Origin: Nocardioides marmorisolisilvae
GTDB lineage: Bacteria; Actinomycetota; Actinomycetes; Propionibacteriales; Nocardioidaceae
Direction: 5' to 3'
Length of the DNA stretch: 64,000 bases
Assembly (NCBI RefSeq): GCF_031656915.1
Contig: NZ_CP134227.1
Span: forward strand, 620,001 to 684,000
Positions 21,607 to 34,065 of the stretch are shown piece by piece. The translations under genes and the position numbers were made by a program. Within the stretch, counting starts at the first letter, position 1. Each line of letters opens with the position of its first letter. The notes under the pieces were generated by a model that was not told the DNA's origin, did no database searches, and worked only from the letters and a program-made list of their open reading frames with translations.

Positions 21607-22593
21607 TCAGGCCTCGTCGACGAGCATCTCCGGGGTCAGCGAGGCCTCGGTGTCCGGGATGCCGAGCTCGGCTGCCCGCTTGTCCGCCATCGCCAGCAGC
21701 CGGCGGATCCGGCCCGCGATCGCGTCCTTGGTGAGCACCGGGTCGTGCAGCTGGCCGAGCTCCTCCAGCGACGCCTGCTTGTGCTCGAGCCTGAGCTGGC
21801 CCGCCTGCCGCAGGTGATCGGGAACGTCATCGGCGAGGATCTCCAGCGCTCGCTCGACCCGGGCGCCGGCCGCCACCGCCGCGCGCGCGGAGCGGCGCAG
21901 GTTGGCGTCGTCGAAGTTGGCCAGCCGGTTCGCGGTCGCACGCACCTCGCGGCGCATCCGGCGCTCCTCCCAGGCGAGCAGGGTCTCGTGGGCGCCCAGC
22001 CGGGTGAGCATCTGGCCGATCGCGTCACCGTCGCGGATCACCACGCGGTCAACCCCTCGGACCTCACGCGCCTTCGACCCGATCCCGAGTCGGCGGGCGG
22101 CGCCGACGAGTGCGAGCGCCGCCTCCGGCCCCGGGCAGGTGACCTCCAGCGAGCTCGACCGGCCGGGCTCGGTCAGGGAGCCGTGCGCGAGGAACGCCCC
22201 CCGCCAGGCTGCGACCGCGTCGCAGCCCGACCCGGAGACGACCTGCGGAGGCAGGCCACGGACCGGGCGGCTGCGCTGGTCGATGAGGCCGGTCTGCCGC
22301 GCCAGCGCCTCGCCCTGGCGGGCGACCCGGACGATGTAACGGGTCCCGCGGCGGATGCCGTTGCCCTTGAGGAGTACGACCTCGGACTCGTGGCCGAACA
22401 TGTCGGCGATGTCGGTGCGCAGCCGGCGGGCGGCGGCCCCGGTGTCGAGCTCGGCCTCGATCACCACGCCACCGTTGACCAGGTGGAGCGAGTCGGCGAA
22501 CCGGAGCATCGAGGAGACCTCGGACTTCCGGCAGCAGGCCTTGGTGACCTTGGTGTTGGCAAGTTCCGCCTTGACCTGTGCCGTCATCGCCAT
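21607..22593 (-). CDS. whiA: WhiA, DNA-binding developmental/cell-division regulator
   Basis: WhiA family: an N-terminal LAGLIDADG-endonuclease-like fold without endonuclease function, plus a C-terminal helix-turn-helix. In Streptomyces it controls sporulation and division genes with WhiB; homologues occur across Gram-positives. The 328-aa protein starts [15 protein letters not shown] and has [38 protein letters not shown] and, in the helix-turn-helix region, [20 protein letters not shown]. It begins nine bases after the yvcK stop, completing the conserved rapZ-yvcK-whiA order. Confidence 0.96.
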   Translation of the reverse strand: MAMTAQVKAELANTKVTKACCRKSEVSSMLRFADSLHLVNGGVVIEAELDTGAAARRLRTDIADMFGHESEVVLLKGNGIRRGTRYIVRVARQGEALARQTGLIDQRSRPVRGLPPQVVSGSGCDAVAAWRGAFLAHGSLTEPGRSSSLEVTCPGPEAALALVGAARRLGIGSKAREVRGVDRVVIRDGDAIGQMLTRLGAHETLLAWEERRMRREVRATANRLANFDDANLRRSARAAVAAGARVERALEILADDVPDHLRQAGQLRLEHKQASLEELGQLHDPVLTKDAIAGRIRRLLAMADKRAAELGIPDTEASLTPEMLVDEA

Positions 22594-22602
22594 GCTCGCA
22601 CC

Positions 22603-23565
22603 CTATGTCGCGCTCACCAAGGACGCATAGGCGTGGGCGAGTTTCTCCGGATTGTGCCGCCCCGGCAGCGCCTCGTCGCGCACATCGACCAGGTCGAGCA
22701 CACCGCCGCACTCGCGCGCGAGCCGGTCCAGCTCGTCGGCCCGGGTGAGGCCGGCCGGATTGGCCAGGACGTGGTCGATGCGGAGATCGGGTGCGTGCCG
22801 GCGAAGCGCCTCGAGGTGGTCGACCGGGTCCAGGCCCTCGGTCTCGCCCGTCTGGGCGACGAGGTTCATCGTCACGATCACGCTGGCCGACGTGCGGCAC
22901 AGCGCCGTCCGCAGGTCCGGGACCAGCAGGTGCGGGATCACGCTGGTGAACCACGACCCGGGACCGAGGACGACGTGGTCGGCCTCCTGCACGGCCCGGA
23001 CGGCCTCGGGGCAGGCGGGCGGAGCGGGTGGGTCGAGCTCCACGGCGACGAGCCCGGGCGTGGTGGCGACCTGCACCTGGCCGCGCACCCAGGTGGTCCG
23101 CTCGGGACTGTCCGCGTCCAGTCCGCGCGCCTCGGCGACGATGTCCAGCGGCACTGTCGACATCGGGAGCACCCGTCCGCGAGCCCCGAGGAGGCCGGCG
23201 ACCCAGTCCAGACCGAGGACGTGGTCGCCGAGCAGCTCCCACAGCGACACGATCAGCAGGTTGCCCATCGCATGACCATCCAGGTCGCCGTCGGAGGCGA
23301 AGCGATGCTGCAGCACGCGCGCCCACGTCTGCCCCCACCGGTCGTCGCCGCACAGTGCAGCGAGCGCCATCCGCAGGTCGCCCGGAGGAAGGACGCCGAA
23401 CTCTGAGCGCAGCCTCCCCGACGAGCCCCCGTTGTCAGCGACGGTGACCACCGCGGTCAGCTCGGTGGTGACCCGGCGGAGCGCCTCCAGCGACGCTGCC
23501 AGGCCGTGGCCGCCGCCGAGCGCCACGATGCGGGGCTCGCCGGCGCCGACCAGCGCCCCGGTCAC
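22603..23565 (-). CDS. yvcK: YvcK/CofD-like protein (gluconeogenesis factor family)
   Basis: UDP-sugar-binding protein of the YvcK/CuvA family, needed for growth on gluconeogenic carbon and for cell-wall homeostasis in several bacteria. The 320-aa protein has the nucleotide-binding start RIVALGGGHGLAASLEALR, VADNGGSSGRLRSEFG, LPPGDLRMALAAL and the later VVLGPGSWFTSVIPHL. GTG 23565 overlaps the rapZ stop by four bases (GTGA). It is flanked by rapZ and whiA, the arrangement conserved in Firmicutes and Actinobacteria. Confidence 0.95.
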   Translation of the reverse strand: MTGALVGAGEPRIVALGGGHGLAASLEALRRVTTELTAVVTVADNGGSSGRLRSEFGVLPPGDLRMALAALCGDDRWGQTWARVLQHRFASDGDLDGHAMGNLLIVSLWELLGDHVLGLDWVAGLLGARGRVLPMSTVPLDIVAEARGLDADSPERTTWVRGQVQVATTPGLVAVELDPPAPPACPEAVRAVQEADHVVLGPGSWFTSVIPHLLVPDLRTALCRTSASVIVTMNLVAQTGETEGLDPVDHLEALRRHAPDLRIDHVLANPAGLTRADELDRLARECGGVLDLVDVRDEALPGRHNPEKLAHAYASLVSAT

Positions 23566-24422
23566 TCCCGCCCCAGGTCGCGGTGCGCCGCGCGGGCGTC
23601 CATGCCTCGCGACCGCAGCAGCGCGACGATCCGCTCCGCCATCGCCACGCTGCGGTGCTTGCCCCCGGTGCAGCCGATCGCGACCGTCATGAACCGCTTC
23701 CCCTGCTCGAGATACCCCTCTCCCACGGTCTCGATCACCGGGACGTACCTGTCGAGGAACTCCACCGCCGCCGGGTTGGACAGCACGTACTGGGCCACGT
23801 CGCCATCTCGGCCGGTGTGCGGCCGCAGCCCGGGGACCCAGTGCGGGTTGGGCAGGAACCGCATGTCGGCCATCAGATCCGCGTCGACGGGCACGCCGTA
23901 CTTGAAGCCGAAGCTCAGCACGGTCACCTGCAGTGCGACCGACGTCGGCGACCCGAAGGCGTCGGCCACCCGTGCGCGCAGCTCATGGGGGGCCAGCGAC
24001 GTCGTGTCGATGACCAGCTGGGCGTCCCCCCGGAGCTGCTCGAGGACCTTGCGCTCCCGGTGGATCCCGTCGAGGAGTCGGCCGGTTCCCTGCAGCGGGT
24101 GTGGCCTGCGCGCGGCGTCCTGCCGGCGTACCAGGATGTCGTCGTCGGCCTCGAGGAACAGCAACGTCGTGCGTCGCGACGGGAACCGGCGTACCAGGGC
24201 CTCGGTGAGCGCCGCGAAGAACTGCCCCGCGCGGACGTCCACGACGGCTGCCACCGGCTGGTCGATGCCCTGCTTCTCGTCGACCAGGCGCACCACGTCG
24301 CCGACCAACTCGGGCGGCACGTTGTCGACGACGAAGTAGCCGAGGTCCTCCAGCTCCTTGGCCGCCGTGCTGCGGCCGGCCCCGGTCATCCCCGTCACGA
24401 CGACGAGCTCACCCTGCTGCAT
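23562..24422 (-). CDS. rapZ: RapZ-family RNase adapter / nucleotide-binding protein
   Basis: P-loop protein of the RapZ (YvcJ) family. In E. coli RapZ is an RNA-binding adapter controlling GlmS; the actinobacterial role is unknown. The 286-aa protein has Walker A GMTGAGRSTAAKELEDLGY, the following FVVDNVPPEL and the C-terminal VAIGCTGGKHRSVAMAER, which is the family signature. ATG 24422 lies three bases after the uvrC stop, and its stop overlaps yvcK. uvrC-rapZ-yvcK-whiA probably form one transcription unit. Confidence 0.95.
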   Translation of the reverse strand: MQQGELVVVTGMTGAGRSTAAKELEDLGYFVVDNVPPELVGDVVRLVDEKQGIDQPVAAVVDVRAGQFFAALTEALVRRFPSRRTTLLFLEADDDILVRRQDAARRPHPLQGTGRLLDGIHRERKVLEQLRGDAQLVIDTTSLAPHELRARVADAFGSPTSVALQVTVLSFGFKYGVPVDADLMADMRFLPNPHWVPGLRPHTGRDGDVAQYVLSNPAAVEFLDRYVPVIETVGEGYLEQGKRFMTVAIGCTGGKHRSVAMAERIVALLRSRGMDARAAHRDLGRE

Positions 24423-24425
24423 CGC

Positions 24426-26384
24426 TCAGTGCTCCTCGAGGATCTCGCCGGTCGCGGTGTTCACAGAGACAGTCTTGCGGGTCGCTGCGTGCTCCGCGAC
24501 CGCCGCCACCACCGCCTCGGCGATGCGCGGTCCGATGCCAGGCACCTCGGCGATCTCCTCGGCCGAGGCGCTGCGCAGCCGCTTCAGCGACCCGAAGTGC
24601 CGGATCAGCGCCTTGCGTCGGACCTCGCCCAGCCCCGGAACGTCGTCGAGGATGCTCTCGACCATCGACTTCGAGCGCCGTCCCCGGTGGTGGGTGATCG
24701 CGAAGCGGTGTGCCTCGTCGCGGACTCGCTGGAGCAGGTAGAGGCCTTCGCTCGTGCGCGGCAGGATCACCGGATCCTCCTGGCTGGGGAGCCACACCTC
24801 CTCGAGCCGCTTGGCCAGCCCGCAGACCGGGATGTCGTCGATGCCGAGCTCGTCGAGCGCCCGCTGTGCGGCCGCGACCTGCGGGGGGCCGCCGTCGACG
24901 ACGACGAGACCCGGCACGTAGGCGAACTTGCGCTGCTGCCGACCGATCTCCTCGGACGTCTCCTGGCCGAGCTCCGGCAGCTCCATCCGCTCGTCGAGCA
25001 TCCGGCGGAACCGGCGGGTGACCACCTCGTGCATGGACGCCACGTCGTTCTGTCCCTCGACGCCGCGAACCACGAACCGGCGGTACTCGCTCTTGCGGGC
25101 GAGCCCATCCTCGAAGACCACCATGGAGCCGACCACCTCGGTGCCCTGGAGGTTGGAGATGTCGTAGCACTCGATGCGAAGCGGTGCCGTGGTCAGCTCG
25201 AGCGCCGACTGGATCTCCTCCAGTGCCTGGTTGCGGGTGGTCAGGTCGCTGGCCCGCTTGGTCTTGTGCAGCGCGAGCGCCTGCCCGGCGTTCTGCGCCA
25301 CCGTCTCCTGGAGCGACCGCTTGTCGCCGCGCCGGGGCACTCGGATCGCGACCCGGGTGCCCCGCGCCTCGCTGAACATCTCCTCGTAGGTGGCCACGTC
25401 GGGCGGGAGCGCCGGTACCAGGATCTCTCGCGGGATCGCCTCGCGCTCCTCGCCGGCGTACAGCTGGAGCAGGAAGTCGCCGACGAGCTGGGCGGTGTCG
25501 GTGTCTTCGACCCGATCGGCCACCCAGCCGCGCTGGCCACGGATCCGCCCGGTCCGCACGTGGAACACCTGGACCGCCACCTCGAGCTGGTCCTCAGCGA
25601 GGGCGACCACGTCGGCGTCGGTGCCGTCGCCGAGGACCACGGCCTGCTTCTCCAGCGCCTTGTGCAGCGCGCCCAGGTCGTCACGGAGCCGCGCTGCGCG
25701 CTCGTAGTCCTGCTCGGCGGACGCGGCGTACATCTCCTTCTCCACGCGGCGCATGAACGCGTCGGTGCGGCCGGCCATGAAGTCGCAGAAGTCCTCCGCG
25801 ATCCGACGATGCTCGTCTGCGTCCACGCGGCCGACACAGGGCGCCGCGCATTTGTCGATGTAGCCGAGCAGACACGGCCGCCCGATCTGCTGGGAGCGCT
25901 TGAAGACCCCGTTGCTGCAGGACCGCATCGGGAAGACCCGAAGCAGCGTGTCCACAGTGTCCCGGATCGCCCAGGCGTGGCCGTACGGCCCGAAGTAGCG
26001 CACCCCCTTCCGCTTCGCGCCGCGTCCCACCATCACGCGGGGGAACTCCTCGTGCAGCGTCACCGCGAGCCAGGGGTAGGACTTGTCATCGCGGTACTTG
26101 ACGTTGAAGCGCGGGTCGAACTCCTTGATCCAGGAGTACTCCAGCTGGAGCGCCTCGACCTCGGTGCCGACGACCGTCCAGTCGACGCGCGCCGCAGTCG
26201 TCACCATCGTGGCCGTGCGGGGGTGCAGGTGGGCGACGTCCTGGAAGTACGACGACAGCCGCGCCCGCAGGTTCTTCGCCTTGCCGACGTAGACGACCCG
26301 GTCGTCCTTGTCGCGGAAGCGGTAGACGCCCGGCTGCGTCGGGATCGACCCCGGCGCCGGTCGGTACGTCGAGGGATCAGCCAC
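24426..26384 (-). CDS. uvrC: UvrC, excinuclease ABC subunit C
   Basis: Dual-incision nuclease of nucleotide excision repair. The 652-aa protein has an N-terminal GIY-YIG domain ([19 protein letters not shown]), a UvrB-interacting UVR motif ([20 protein letters not shown]), an RNase H-like endonuclease domain ([19 protein letters not shown]) and C-terminal tandem helix-hairpin-helix ([19 protein letters not shown] and [13 protein letters not shown]). Start is GTG 26384. A Cys cluster ([19 protein letters not shown], with nearby CAAPC) fits the Fe-S-type site found in many UvrC proteins. It heads the run into rapZ-yvcK-whiA. Confidence 0.97.
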   Translation of the reverse strand: MADPSTYRPAPGSIPTQPGVYRFRDKDDRVVYVGKAKNLRARLSSYFQDVAHLHPRTATMVTTAARVDWTVVGTEVEALQLEYSWIKEFDPRFNVKYRDDKSYPWLAVTLHEEFPRVMVGRGAKRKGVRYFGPYGHAWAIRDTVDTLLRVFPMRSCSNGVFKRSQQIGRPCLLGYIDKCAAPCVGRVDADEHRRIAEDFCDFMAGRTDAFMRRVEKEMYAASAEQDYERAARLRDDLGALHKALEKQAVVLGDGTDADVVALAEDQLEVAVQVFHVRTGRIRGQRGWVADRVEDTDTAQLVGDFLLQLYAGEEREAIPREILVPALPPDVATYEEMFSEARGTRVAIRVPRRGDKRSLQETVAQNAGQALALHKTKRASDLTTRNQALEEIQSALELTTAPLRIECYDISNLQGTEVVGSMVVFEDGLARKSEYRRFVVRGVEGQNDVASMHEVVTRRFRRMLDERMELPELGQETSEEIGRQQRKFAYVPGLVVVDGGPPQVAAAQRALDELGIDDIPVCGLAKRLEEVWLPSQEDPVILPRTSEGLYLLQRVRDEAHRFAITHHRGRRSKSMVESILDDVPGLGEVRRKALIRHFGSLKRLRSASAEEIAEVPGIGPRIAEAVVAAVAEHAATRKTVSVNTATGEILEEH

Positions 26385-26420
26385 GAACCCAGCCTACGGG
26401 CGAGGTCCGACGGCTTCGCG

Positions 26421-26879
26421 TCAGATGAGGCGGATCTCGCCGCCCTTGACAGCGATCTTCTTCGCAGCCAGGGGCGCGCTCGCTGGCCCGACGACGACCG
26501 AGCCGTCCTTGGCCGAGAACTGGCTGCCGTGGCAGGGGCAATGGATCACGTCCGCGCTGACGGTCGAGACGAGGCATCCCTGGTGGGTGCAGATCGCCGA
26601 GAACGCCTTGAAGTCCCCCTGGGTCGGCTGGGTGACCACGACCTGCTCGGAGCCGAACACCTTGCCACCCTCGAGGGGGATCTCGGAGGTCGGGCCCAGC
26701 ACGGTGCCGCCACCCTTGCCCTTCGAGGCGCCGTGTGTGCTGCCCGCGGCGGGCGTCCGGGCCGCGCCACTCGGCGCAGTCGTCCCCGCGCTGCCGCACG
26801 CTGCGATCAACGGCACCGCCACGCTGCCGGCCGCGAGACCCGCGACGAGGGTGCGTCGACTGGGCTGTTCCTGGGACAT
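26421..26879 (-). CDS. Exported Rieske 2Fe-2S protein, probable Tat-dependent lipoprotein
   Basis: Stand-alone Rieske domain protein of 152 aa. The N-terminus has the twin-arginine stretch SRRTLVAGLAAGSVAVPLIA followed by a lipobox-like cysteine (IAACGS), so it is probably exported folded by Tat and lipid-anchored. A Ser/Gly/Lys-rich linker leads to a Rieske domain with both ligand boxes, CTHQGC and CPCHGSQF. ATG 26879 is preceded by AGGAGAG; an upstream in-frame start would add seven residues. It lies between uvrC and uvrA with no obvious oxidase partner. Electron-transfer role inferred; partner unknown. Confidence 0.88.
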   Translation of the reverse strand: MSQEQPSRRTLVAGLAAGSVAVPLIAACGSAGTTAPSGAARTPAAGSTHGASKGKGGGTVLGPTSEIPLEGGKVFGSEQVVVTQPTQGDFKAFSAICTHQGCLVSTVSADVIHCPCHGSQFSAKDGSVVVGPASAPLAAKKIAVKGGEIRLI

Positions 26880-26976
26880 GCTGCTCTCCTCGCTCGTCAC
26901 GGCTCTGAGGCTAGGTCGCCGAGATGAAGGATCCGTGAAGGTTCTCTGTGCGGGACGAACGAGCGGCCCTCCGGGT

Positions 26977-29862
<2,886 letters not shown>

Positions 29863-29883
29863 GATGTCCCCTGCTTGGTCGGA

Positions 29884-29899
29884 TCGAACACATGTTCGT
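29884..29899 (-). promoter_or_regulatory. LexA (SOS) box upstream of uvrA
   Basis: TCGAACACATGTTCGT matches the actinobacterial SOS box TCGAAC-N4-GTTCGA at every defined position except the last. It lies 22 bp before the uvrA start, consistent with LexA control of uvrA. Confidence 0.85.
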
Positions 29900-29953
29900 C
29901 CATTCTACGGGCCGGATCAACCCGCCACGCAGGGGCCGCGACCTGCTACCTGG

Positions 29954-31327
29954 TCAGCTGATCGCCAGGAAGAAGTCGTGGAAGGAGGCGTTGTAGCTGT
30001 CGAGATCCGTCGTCACCCAGGCGTGGGTGCGCCGGTGCACTGCGTAGGAGTCGACGTACCGGTCGCTGGTCAGGCGCAGTGCCCGGGTGGCACCGGACTG
30101 GCTCACCAGAAGCGTGGTCGGCGCCATCTGTGCCGTGGTGCGCCGGCACATCGCCGTCAGGCACTTGCTGAACCAGGTACGGCCCGACATCTGGTGGTGC
30201 AGAACGCTGCGCAGCGAGCGCTCCCTGTTGTTCAGGTGCTTGTCGGTCAGCAGCACCTGAACGTACACGCCTCGTCGGTGGGCGCGCAGCAGGGCGCGGT
30301 AGACGACGCCGTCGCTGAGGTTCCCGGTGGCCAGGTGGACCGCGGACCCGGCGGGGGCCGCGTTGAGCACCTGTTTGACCATCCTGGGCACGGCGCGCCG
30401 CTGCTGCCGGTTGTGCGGGTGGTTGACCATCGTGCCGGGCGAGAACCGGGCGCCGTCGGGCGGCGGGACCGGGCTCGGCCCCTGGTTGAGGAAGATCAGC
30501 CCGACCACCACGCCGCGGTGGTCGCTGCGGAAACCGGGCACGATCTGGCCGCTCACGGGGGCGAGGCCGCCGTCCTTGAGGGTCATCAGGTAGTCGAGCT
30601 CGGTGTTGCCGTGGTCGTAGGTGCGGCCGATCGGCATATCGAAGTCGACGATCGGGCCGAGCACGTCGGTCGGCAGCCCGGGCAGCTTCAGGTGCCGATC
30701 CCGCATGTAGTTGACGTTGAGGTCTCCGGTCGCGATCACGTTCTGGGAGCCCGCGGCAGCCTGCTGGATCGCAGTGCGCAGCATCCGGAGGTGCTTCTTG
30801 AGCTTGGGAGTGCGGGAGTTGGGCTTGAGACCCGCGTCCACGGCACCACGGTTGATCGTGTGCGTGTTCACGATCGTGACCTGGCGGTCGGTGCCCACCT
30901 GGCCCAGGACCACCATGTTGATCCACCGGTCCGGGGTCACGCCGCGCTCGCGGGAGAGCACCTTCACCGTGCTGCCGCTGACGAAGTAGAACTTCGAGGC
31001 GTTCCAGGCGACCGGGTTGCCGCCGCCGCCCACGGCCGGGTACCACATGTCCCAGCCCTGCCCGTGCAGCATCGCCTCGAGTGCGTCCCGGTCGGGCTGC
31101 TGCTCGGCCTCCTGCAACGAGAGGATGTCGGTCATGGTCGTCGCCCGTTGCGCATCCGCCGCCCAGGCCCCGGAGGGCAGGGTGACCTTGATGTTGAGGG
31201 TCATGACCCGGAAGTCCGGCGAGACGTCGCCCTTCGCCTGGGCAGGCGTCGTCAGCCCGACCAGTGGGAGCGCCAGCACGGCGCTCAGCAGCACTGCGAG
31301 CACGATCGACCTGCGTGGGCGCGACAT
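29954..31327 (-). CDS. Secreted endonuclease/exonuclease/phosphatase protein with C-terminal PLD-like lobe
   Basis: 457-aa exported protein. A signal peptide (MSRPRRSIVLAVLLSAVLAL, then PLVGLTTPAQA) is followed by a DNase I-like EEP domain with RVMTLNIK, ILSLQEAE, IVNTHTI, IATGDLNVNY and the catalytic SDHRGVVVGL. The last 150 residues resemble the first lobe of a phospholipase D fold (AVHLATGNLSDGVVYRALLR then RRGVYVQVLLTDKHLN), but no HxKxxxxD motif is visible there. ATG 31327 has an ideal AAGGAGG site; a longer upstream frame is open but lacks one. It is divergent from the metallo-hydrolase gene. Substrate (nucleic acid or phosphodiester) unknown. Confidence 0.78.
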   Translation of the reverse strand: MSRPRRSIVLAVLLSAVLALPLVGLTTPAQAKGDVSPDFRVMTLNIKVTLPSGAWAADAQRATTMTDILSLQEAEQQPDRDALEAMLHGQGWDMWYPAVGGGGNPVAWNASKFYFVSGSTVKVLSRERGVTPDRWINMVVLGQVGTDRQVTIVNTHTINRGAVDAGLKPNSRTPKLKKHLRMLRTAIQQAAAGSQNVIATGDLNVNYMRDRHLKLPGLPTDVLGPIVDFDMPIGRTYDHGNTELDYLMTLKDGGLAPVSGQIVPGFRSDHRGVVVGLIFLNQGPSPVPPPDGARFSPGTMVNHPHNRQQRRAVPRMVKQVLNAAPAGSAVHLATGNLSDGVVYRALLRAHRRGVYVQVLLTDKHLNNRERSLRSVLHHQMSGRTWFSKCLTAMCRRTTAQMAPTTLLVSQSGATRALRLTSDRYVDSYAVHRRTHAWVTTDLDSYNASFHDFFLAIS

Positions 31328-31464
31328 GCGTCCTCCTTGGACCCCGGGACGGGAACTTTGACACCTTTGAGCACACACATCCCACCAGTATCAAGCGCAA
31401 CACGCAATCGGATCCGACTAATTTCAGTGCTGTAACTCGTCGCGGGCCGTCCTCGGGCGGTCAC

Positions 31465-31470
31465 TAGGAT
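31465..31470 (+). promoter_or_regulatory. -10 box, leaderless start of the metallo-hydrolase gene
   Basis: TAGGAT ends seven bases before ATG 31478. Confidence 0.5.
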
Positions 31471-31477
31471 CGGCTCC

Positions 31478-32152
31478 ATGACGACCTACACCGGCAACGT
31501 GAAGCCCGGGGGAACCCCCGACACCCGCGAACTCGGCGAGCTGGTGGTGACGAAGGTGGCCGTGGACCCGGAGATGTCCAACAACTGCTACCTGCTGCGC
31601 TGCCGAGCCACCGATGAACAGGTGCTGATCGACGCCGCCGCCGAGTCCGAGGTCCTGCTCCGGCTGATCGGCGACGCCGGCCTCACCAAGGTGGTCACCA
31701 CCCACCAGCACTGGGACCACCACCGCGCACTCGCCGACGTCGTGTCCGCTACCGGTGCCGTCGTGGTCGCCGGCGAGGCCGACGCGGACGCGATCACGGA
31801 GCAGACCGGCGTACCCGTCGACGACCGGGTGGCCGACGGTGACACCGTCGAGTTCGGCCGCTGCCGCCTCGAGGTCATCCACCTGACCGGCCACACCCCT
31901 GGCTCGATCGGGCTGCTGTACGACGACCCCGAGGGTACTCCGCACCTGTGGACCGGAGACAGCCTCTTCCCGGGGGGCGTCGGGAACACCTTCGGCGACC
32001 CCTCCGCGTTCAGGACGCTCATCGACGACGTCTCCACGAAGCTGTTCGACCGGCTGCCCGACGAGACCTGGTTCTACCCCGGCCACGGGGACGACTCCAC
32101 CATCGGCGCTCAACGACCCCACCTGGCGGAGTGGCGCGAACGGGGGTGGTGA
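31478..32152 (+). CDS. Metallo-beta-lactamase-fold hydrolase (glyoxalase II-like)
   Basis: 224-aa zinc hydrolase. The metal-binding motif is TTHQHWDHHRALADV (THxHxDH), with GHTPGSIGLLYDD supplying the next His, TGDSLFPGGVGNT the bridging Asp and FYPGHGDDSTIG the last His. This set is typical of glyoxalase II-like thioesterases. It is leaderless from TAGGAT. Four bases separate its stop from the SDR gene, so the two are probably co-transcribed. Substrate unknown; a CoA- or glutathione/mycothiol-type thioester is a family-based guess. Confidence 0.85.
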   Translation: MTTYTGNVKPGGTPDTRELGELVVTKVAVDPEMSNNCYLLRCRATDEQVLIDAAAESEVLLRLIGDAGLTKVVTTHQHWDHHRALADVVSATGAVVVAGEADADAITEQTGVPVDDRVADGDTVEFGRCRLEVIHLTGHTPGSIGLLYDDPEGTPHLWTGDSLFPGGVGNTFGDPSAFRTLIDDVSTKLFDRLPDETWFYPGHGDDSTIGAQRPHLAEWRERGW

Positions 32153-32156
32153 GTCG

Positions 32157-32936
32157 ATGACCGTGCGGCTCCGGGGCGCCCGGGTACTGCTCACCGGCGC
32201 CACCGGCGGGATCGGCCACGCCCTTGCCCGGATGCTGCACGCGTCCGGCGCAGACCTTGTGCTGACCGGGCGGCGGACGGACGTCCTCAAGCCGTTGGCG
32301 GCCGAGGTGGGCGCCGCCGCGATCGCCTGCGACCTTGCTGATCCGGATCAGGTCGAGCGGCTGCTCGCCGAGGCCGGTGAGGTCGACGTCCTGGTGGCCA
32401 ATGCCGCCCTCCCGGCCAGCGGCCGGTTCGAGGAGATGACCGCTGACACGGTCGCGCGCATGCTCGATGTGAATCTGCGGGCACCCGTCATGCTCACGCA
32501 CGCCCTGCTCCCGGGGATGCTCGGGCGCCGTCGCGGGCAGGTGGTGCTGATCGGCTCGCTGTCCGGGCTGGTCGCGTCGCCGGGCAGCACGCTGTACAAC
32601 ACAGCGAAGTTCGGCCTGCGCGGCTTCGCGACCTCGCTCCGCCAAGACCTCCATGGCACCGGCGTGGGCATCTCGATCGTTGAACCCGGCTTCGTCAGCG
32701 AGGCGGGGATGTTCGTCAACAGCGGCATGCAGCTGCCGCGCGGGACGCGGTTCGTGACACCGGAGCAGGTCGCCGCCGCCGTACGCCGGGCCATCGCCCG
32801 CGACCGTGCCGAGGTCCTCGCCGCGCCGTTCGAGCTCCGGCTCGGGGCGCGGATCGGTGCGGTGGCGCCCGCGCTCAGCGCGACGATCCAGCGCCGCGCC
32901 GGTGCCGCCGACATCGTCGCCCAGCACCGCGGGTAG
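32157..32936 (+). CDS. Short-chain dehydrogenase/reductase
   Basis: Classical SDR of 259 aa: NAD(P)-binding TGATGGIGHALARML near residue 14, ANAAL instead of the usual NNAG, catalytic Ser in LIGSLSGL and YNTAKFGLRGF as the YxxxK motif. The substrate-binding loop follows VEPGFVSEAGMF. The Arg-rich TGRR at the end of beta-2 suggests NADP preference. It is the second gene of a pair with the metallo-hydrolase and converges with kshB. Proximity to ksh genes raises the possibility of a steroid or fatty-acyl substrate, but nothing specific shows it. Confidence 0.85.
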   Translation: MTVRLRGARVLLTGATGGIGHALARMLHASGADLVLTGRRTDVLKPLAAEVGAAAIACDLADPDQVERLLAEAGEVDVLVANAALPASGRFEEMTADTVARMLDVNLRAPVMLTHALLPGMLGRRRGQVVLIGSLSGLVASPGSTLYNTAKFGLRGFATSLRQDLHGTGVGISIVEPGFVSEAGMFVNSGMQLPRGTRFVTPEQVAAAVRRAIARDRAEVLAAPFELRLGARIGAVAPALSATIQRRAGAADIVAQHRG

Positions 32937-32970
32937 CCGCCAGCTCACCCGTGGTGGTCTCGCTCCGCGC

Positions 32971-34065
32971 TCAGCCGCTGTAGGTGATCCGGAGCTTCTC
33001 GCTCGCGGGCATCGACTGGCAGGCCAGTCGGATGCCGTCGGCGAGGTCCTCGGCGTCGAGGACCTCGTTGTTCCGCATGGTCACCTCGCCCTCGAGGACC
33101 ATGCAGGCACAGGCGCTGCACTGGCCCTCACGGCAGGAGAACGGCGCGTCCAGGCCCTTGTCCTCGAGGAACTCCAGCAACGGCTTGTCGCCCGCCCAGT
33201 CATCGAAGGTGTGCTGCTCGCCGTCCAGCTCGACCTCGACAGTGACCGGGCCGGTGACGACGGCCGCTCCGGGCTCGTCGCCCTCCTCGTCCCCGTCGTC
33301 GACCTCGTCCAGCACCGCCTGTGCGGCCAGCACCTCCTCGACCTCGCCGAACGGGTTGCCGCCCAGGGACACGAACTTCTCCTGGTGCCGACGCGCCCGG
33401 GGAAAGTCCAGCTCCTTGAGCGAGTCGGTGACCGCCTTCATGAAGGGCGCCGGGCCGCAGACGAACGCGGTGTACGTCGTGAAGTGCGCAGCGAACGCCT
33501 TGAGCTGTGCCGCGGAGGGCAACCCCTGCACGGACTCCAGCCAGTGCACGACGACCAGCCGGTCGGCATAGCGGGCCGCGAGCTCCTGGAGGGCGCCGGC
33601 GAAGATCACCGAGCGCTCGTCGCGGTTCGCGTAGAACAGCACGACCTGTCCTGAGCCCTTCTCCAGCGCCGAACGGGCGATGGACATCACCGGGGTGATC
33701 CCGGAGCCGCCGGCGAAGAGCAGGAAGTCGTCGTCGAGGTCCTTCGGCGAGAAGATCCCGCTCGGCGGCAGCACCCGCAGGGTGTCGCCGGCGCGGAGGT
33801 TGGCGTGCAGCCAGTTCGAGGCGTACCCGTCGACGGTGCGCTTGACGGTGATCTGGTGGCGGCCGGAGTGGGGGGTGCTGGACAGGGAGTAGCACCGCGC
33901 GACGAGGCCGGTGCGCTCCGACGGAACCGCGACGGTGAGGAACTGGCCCGGGACGTAGGCGAAGGTGTCGGTCAGCTCCGGCGGAACCTCGAACACGATC
34001 GAGCGCGCGTCTTCGGTCTCCTCGATCACCTCGGTGACCGTGAGCAGGTAGGAGTCAGTGGTCAT
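32971..34065 (-). CDS. kshB: KshB, ferredoxin-reductase component of 3-ketosteroid 9-alpha-hydroxylase
   Basis: Supplies electrons from NADH to KshA. The 364-aa protein has an FAD-binding ferredoxin-reductase domain (ARCYSLSSTPHSG near residue 57), an NAD domain (LLFAGGSGITPVMSIARSAL near 115 and AFVCGPAPFMKAV near 202) and a C-terminal plant-type 2Fe-2S domain (FSCREGQCSACACMVLEGEV with a later Cys in IRLACQSM). An acidic linker joins the last two. Its ATG shares one base with the stop of the preceding 100-aa gene (TGATG). In M. tuberculosis kshB is far from kshA; here they are one operon, strengthening the assignment. Confidence 0.93.
   Translation of the reverse strand: MTTDSYLLTVTEVIEETEDARSIVFEVPPELTDTFAYVPGQFLTVAVPSERTGLVARCYSLSSTPHSGRHQITVKRTVDGYASNWLHANLRAGDTLRVLPPSGIFSPKDLDDDFLLFAGGSGITPVMSIARSALEKGSGQVVLFYANRDERSVIFAGALQELAARYADRLVVVHWLESVQGLPSAAQLKAFAAHFTTYTAFVCGPAPFMKAVTDSLKELDFPRARRHQEKFVSLGGNPFGEVEEVLAAQAVLDEVDDGDEEGDEPGAAVVTGPVTVEVELDGEQHTFDDWAGDKPLLEFLEDKGLDAPFSCREGQCSACACMVLEGEVTMRNNEVLDAEDLADGIRLACQSMPASEKLRITYSG

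Noticed and set aside
23583-26927. Very long plus-strand open frame opposite rapZ, uvrC and the Rieske gene
   Set aside because: Its translation is rich in Arg, His, Gly and Asp without domain motifs, typical of the antisense of GC-rich genes.
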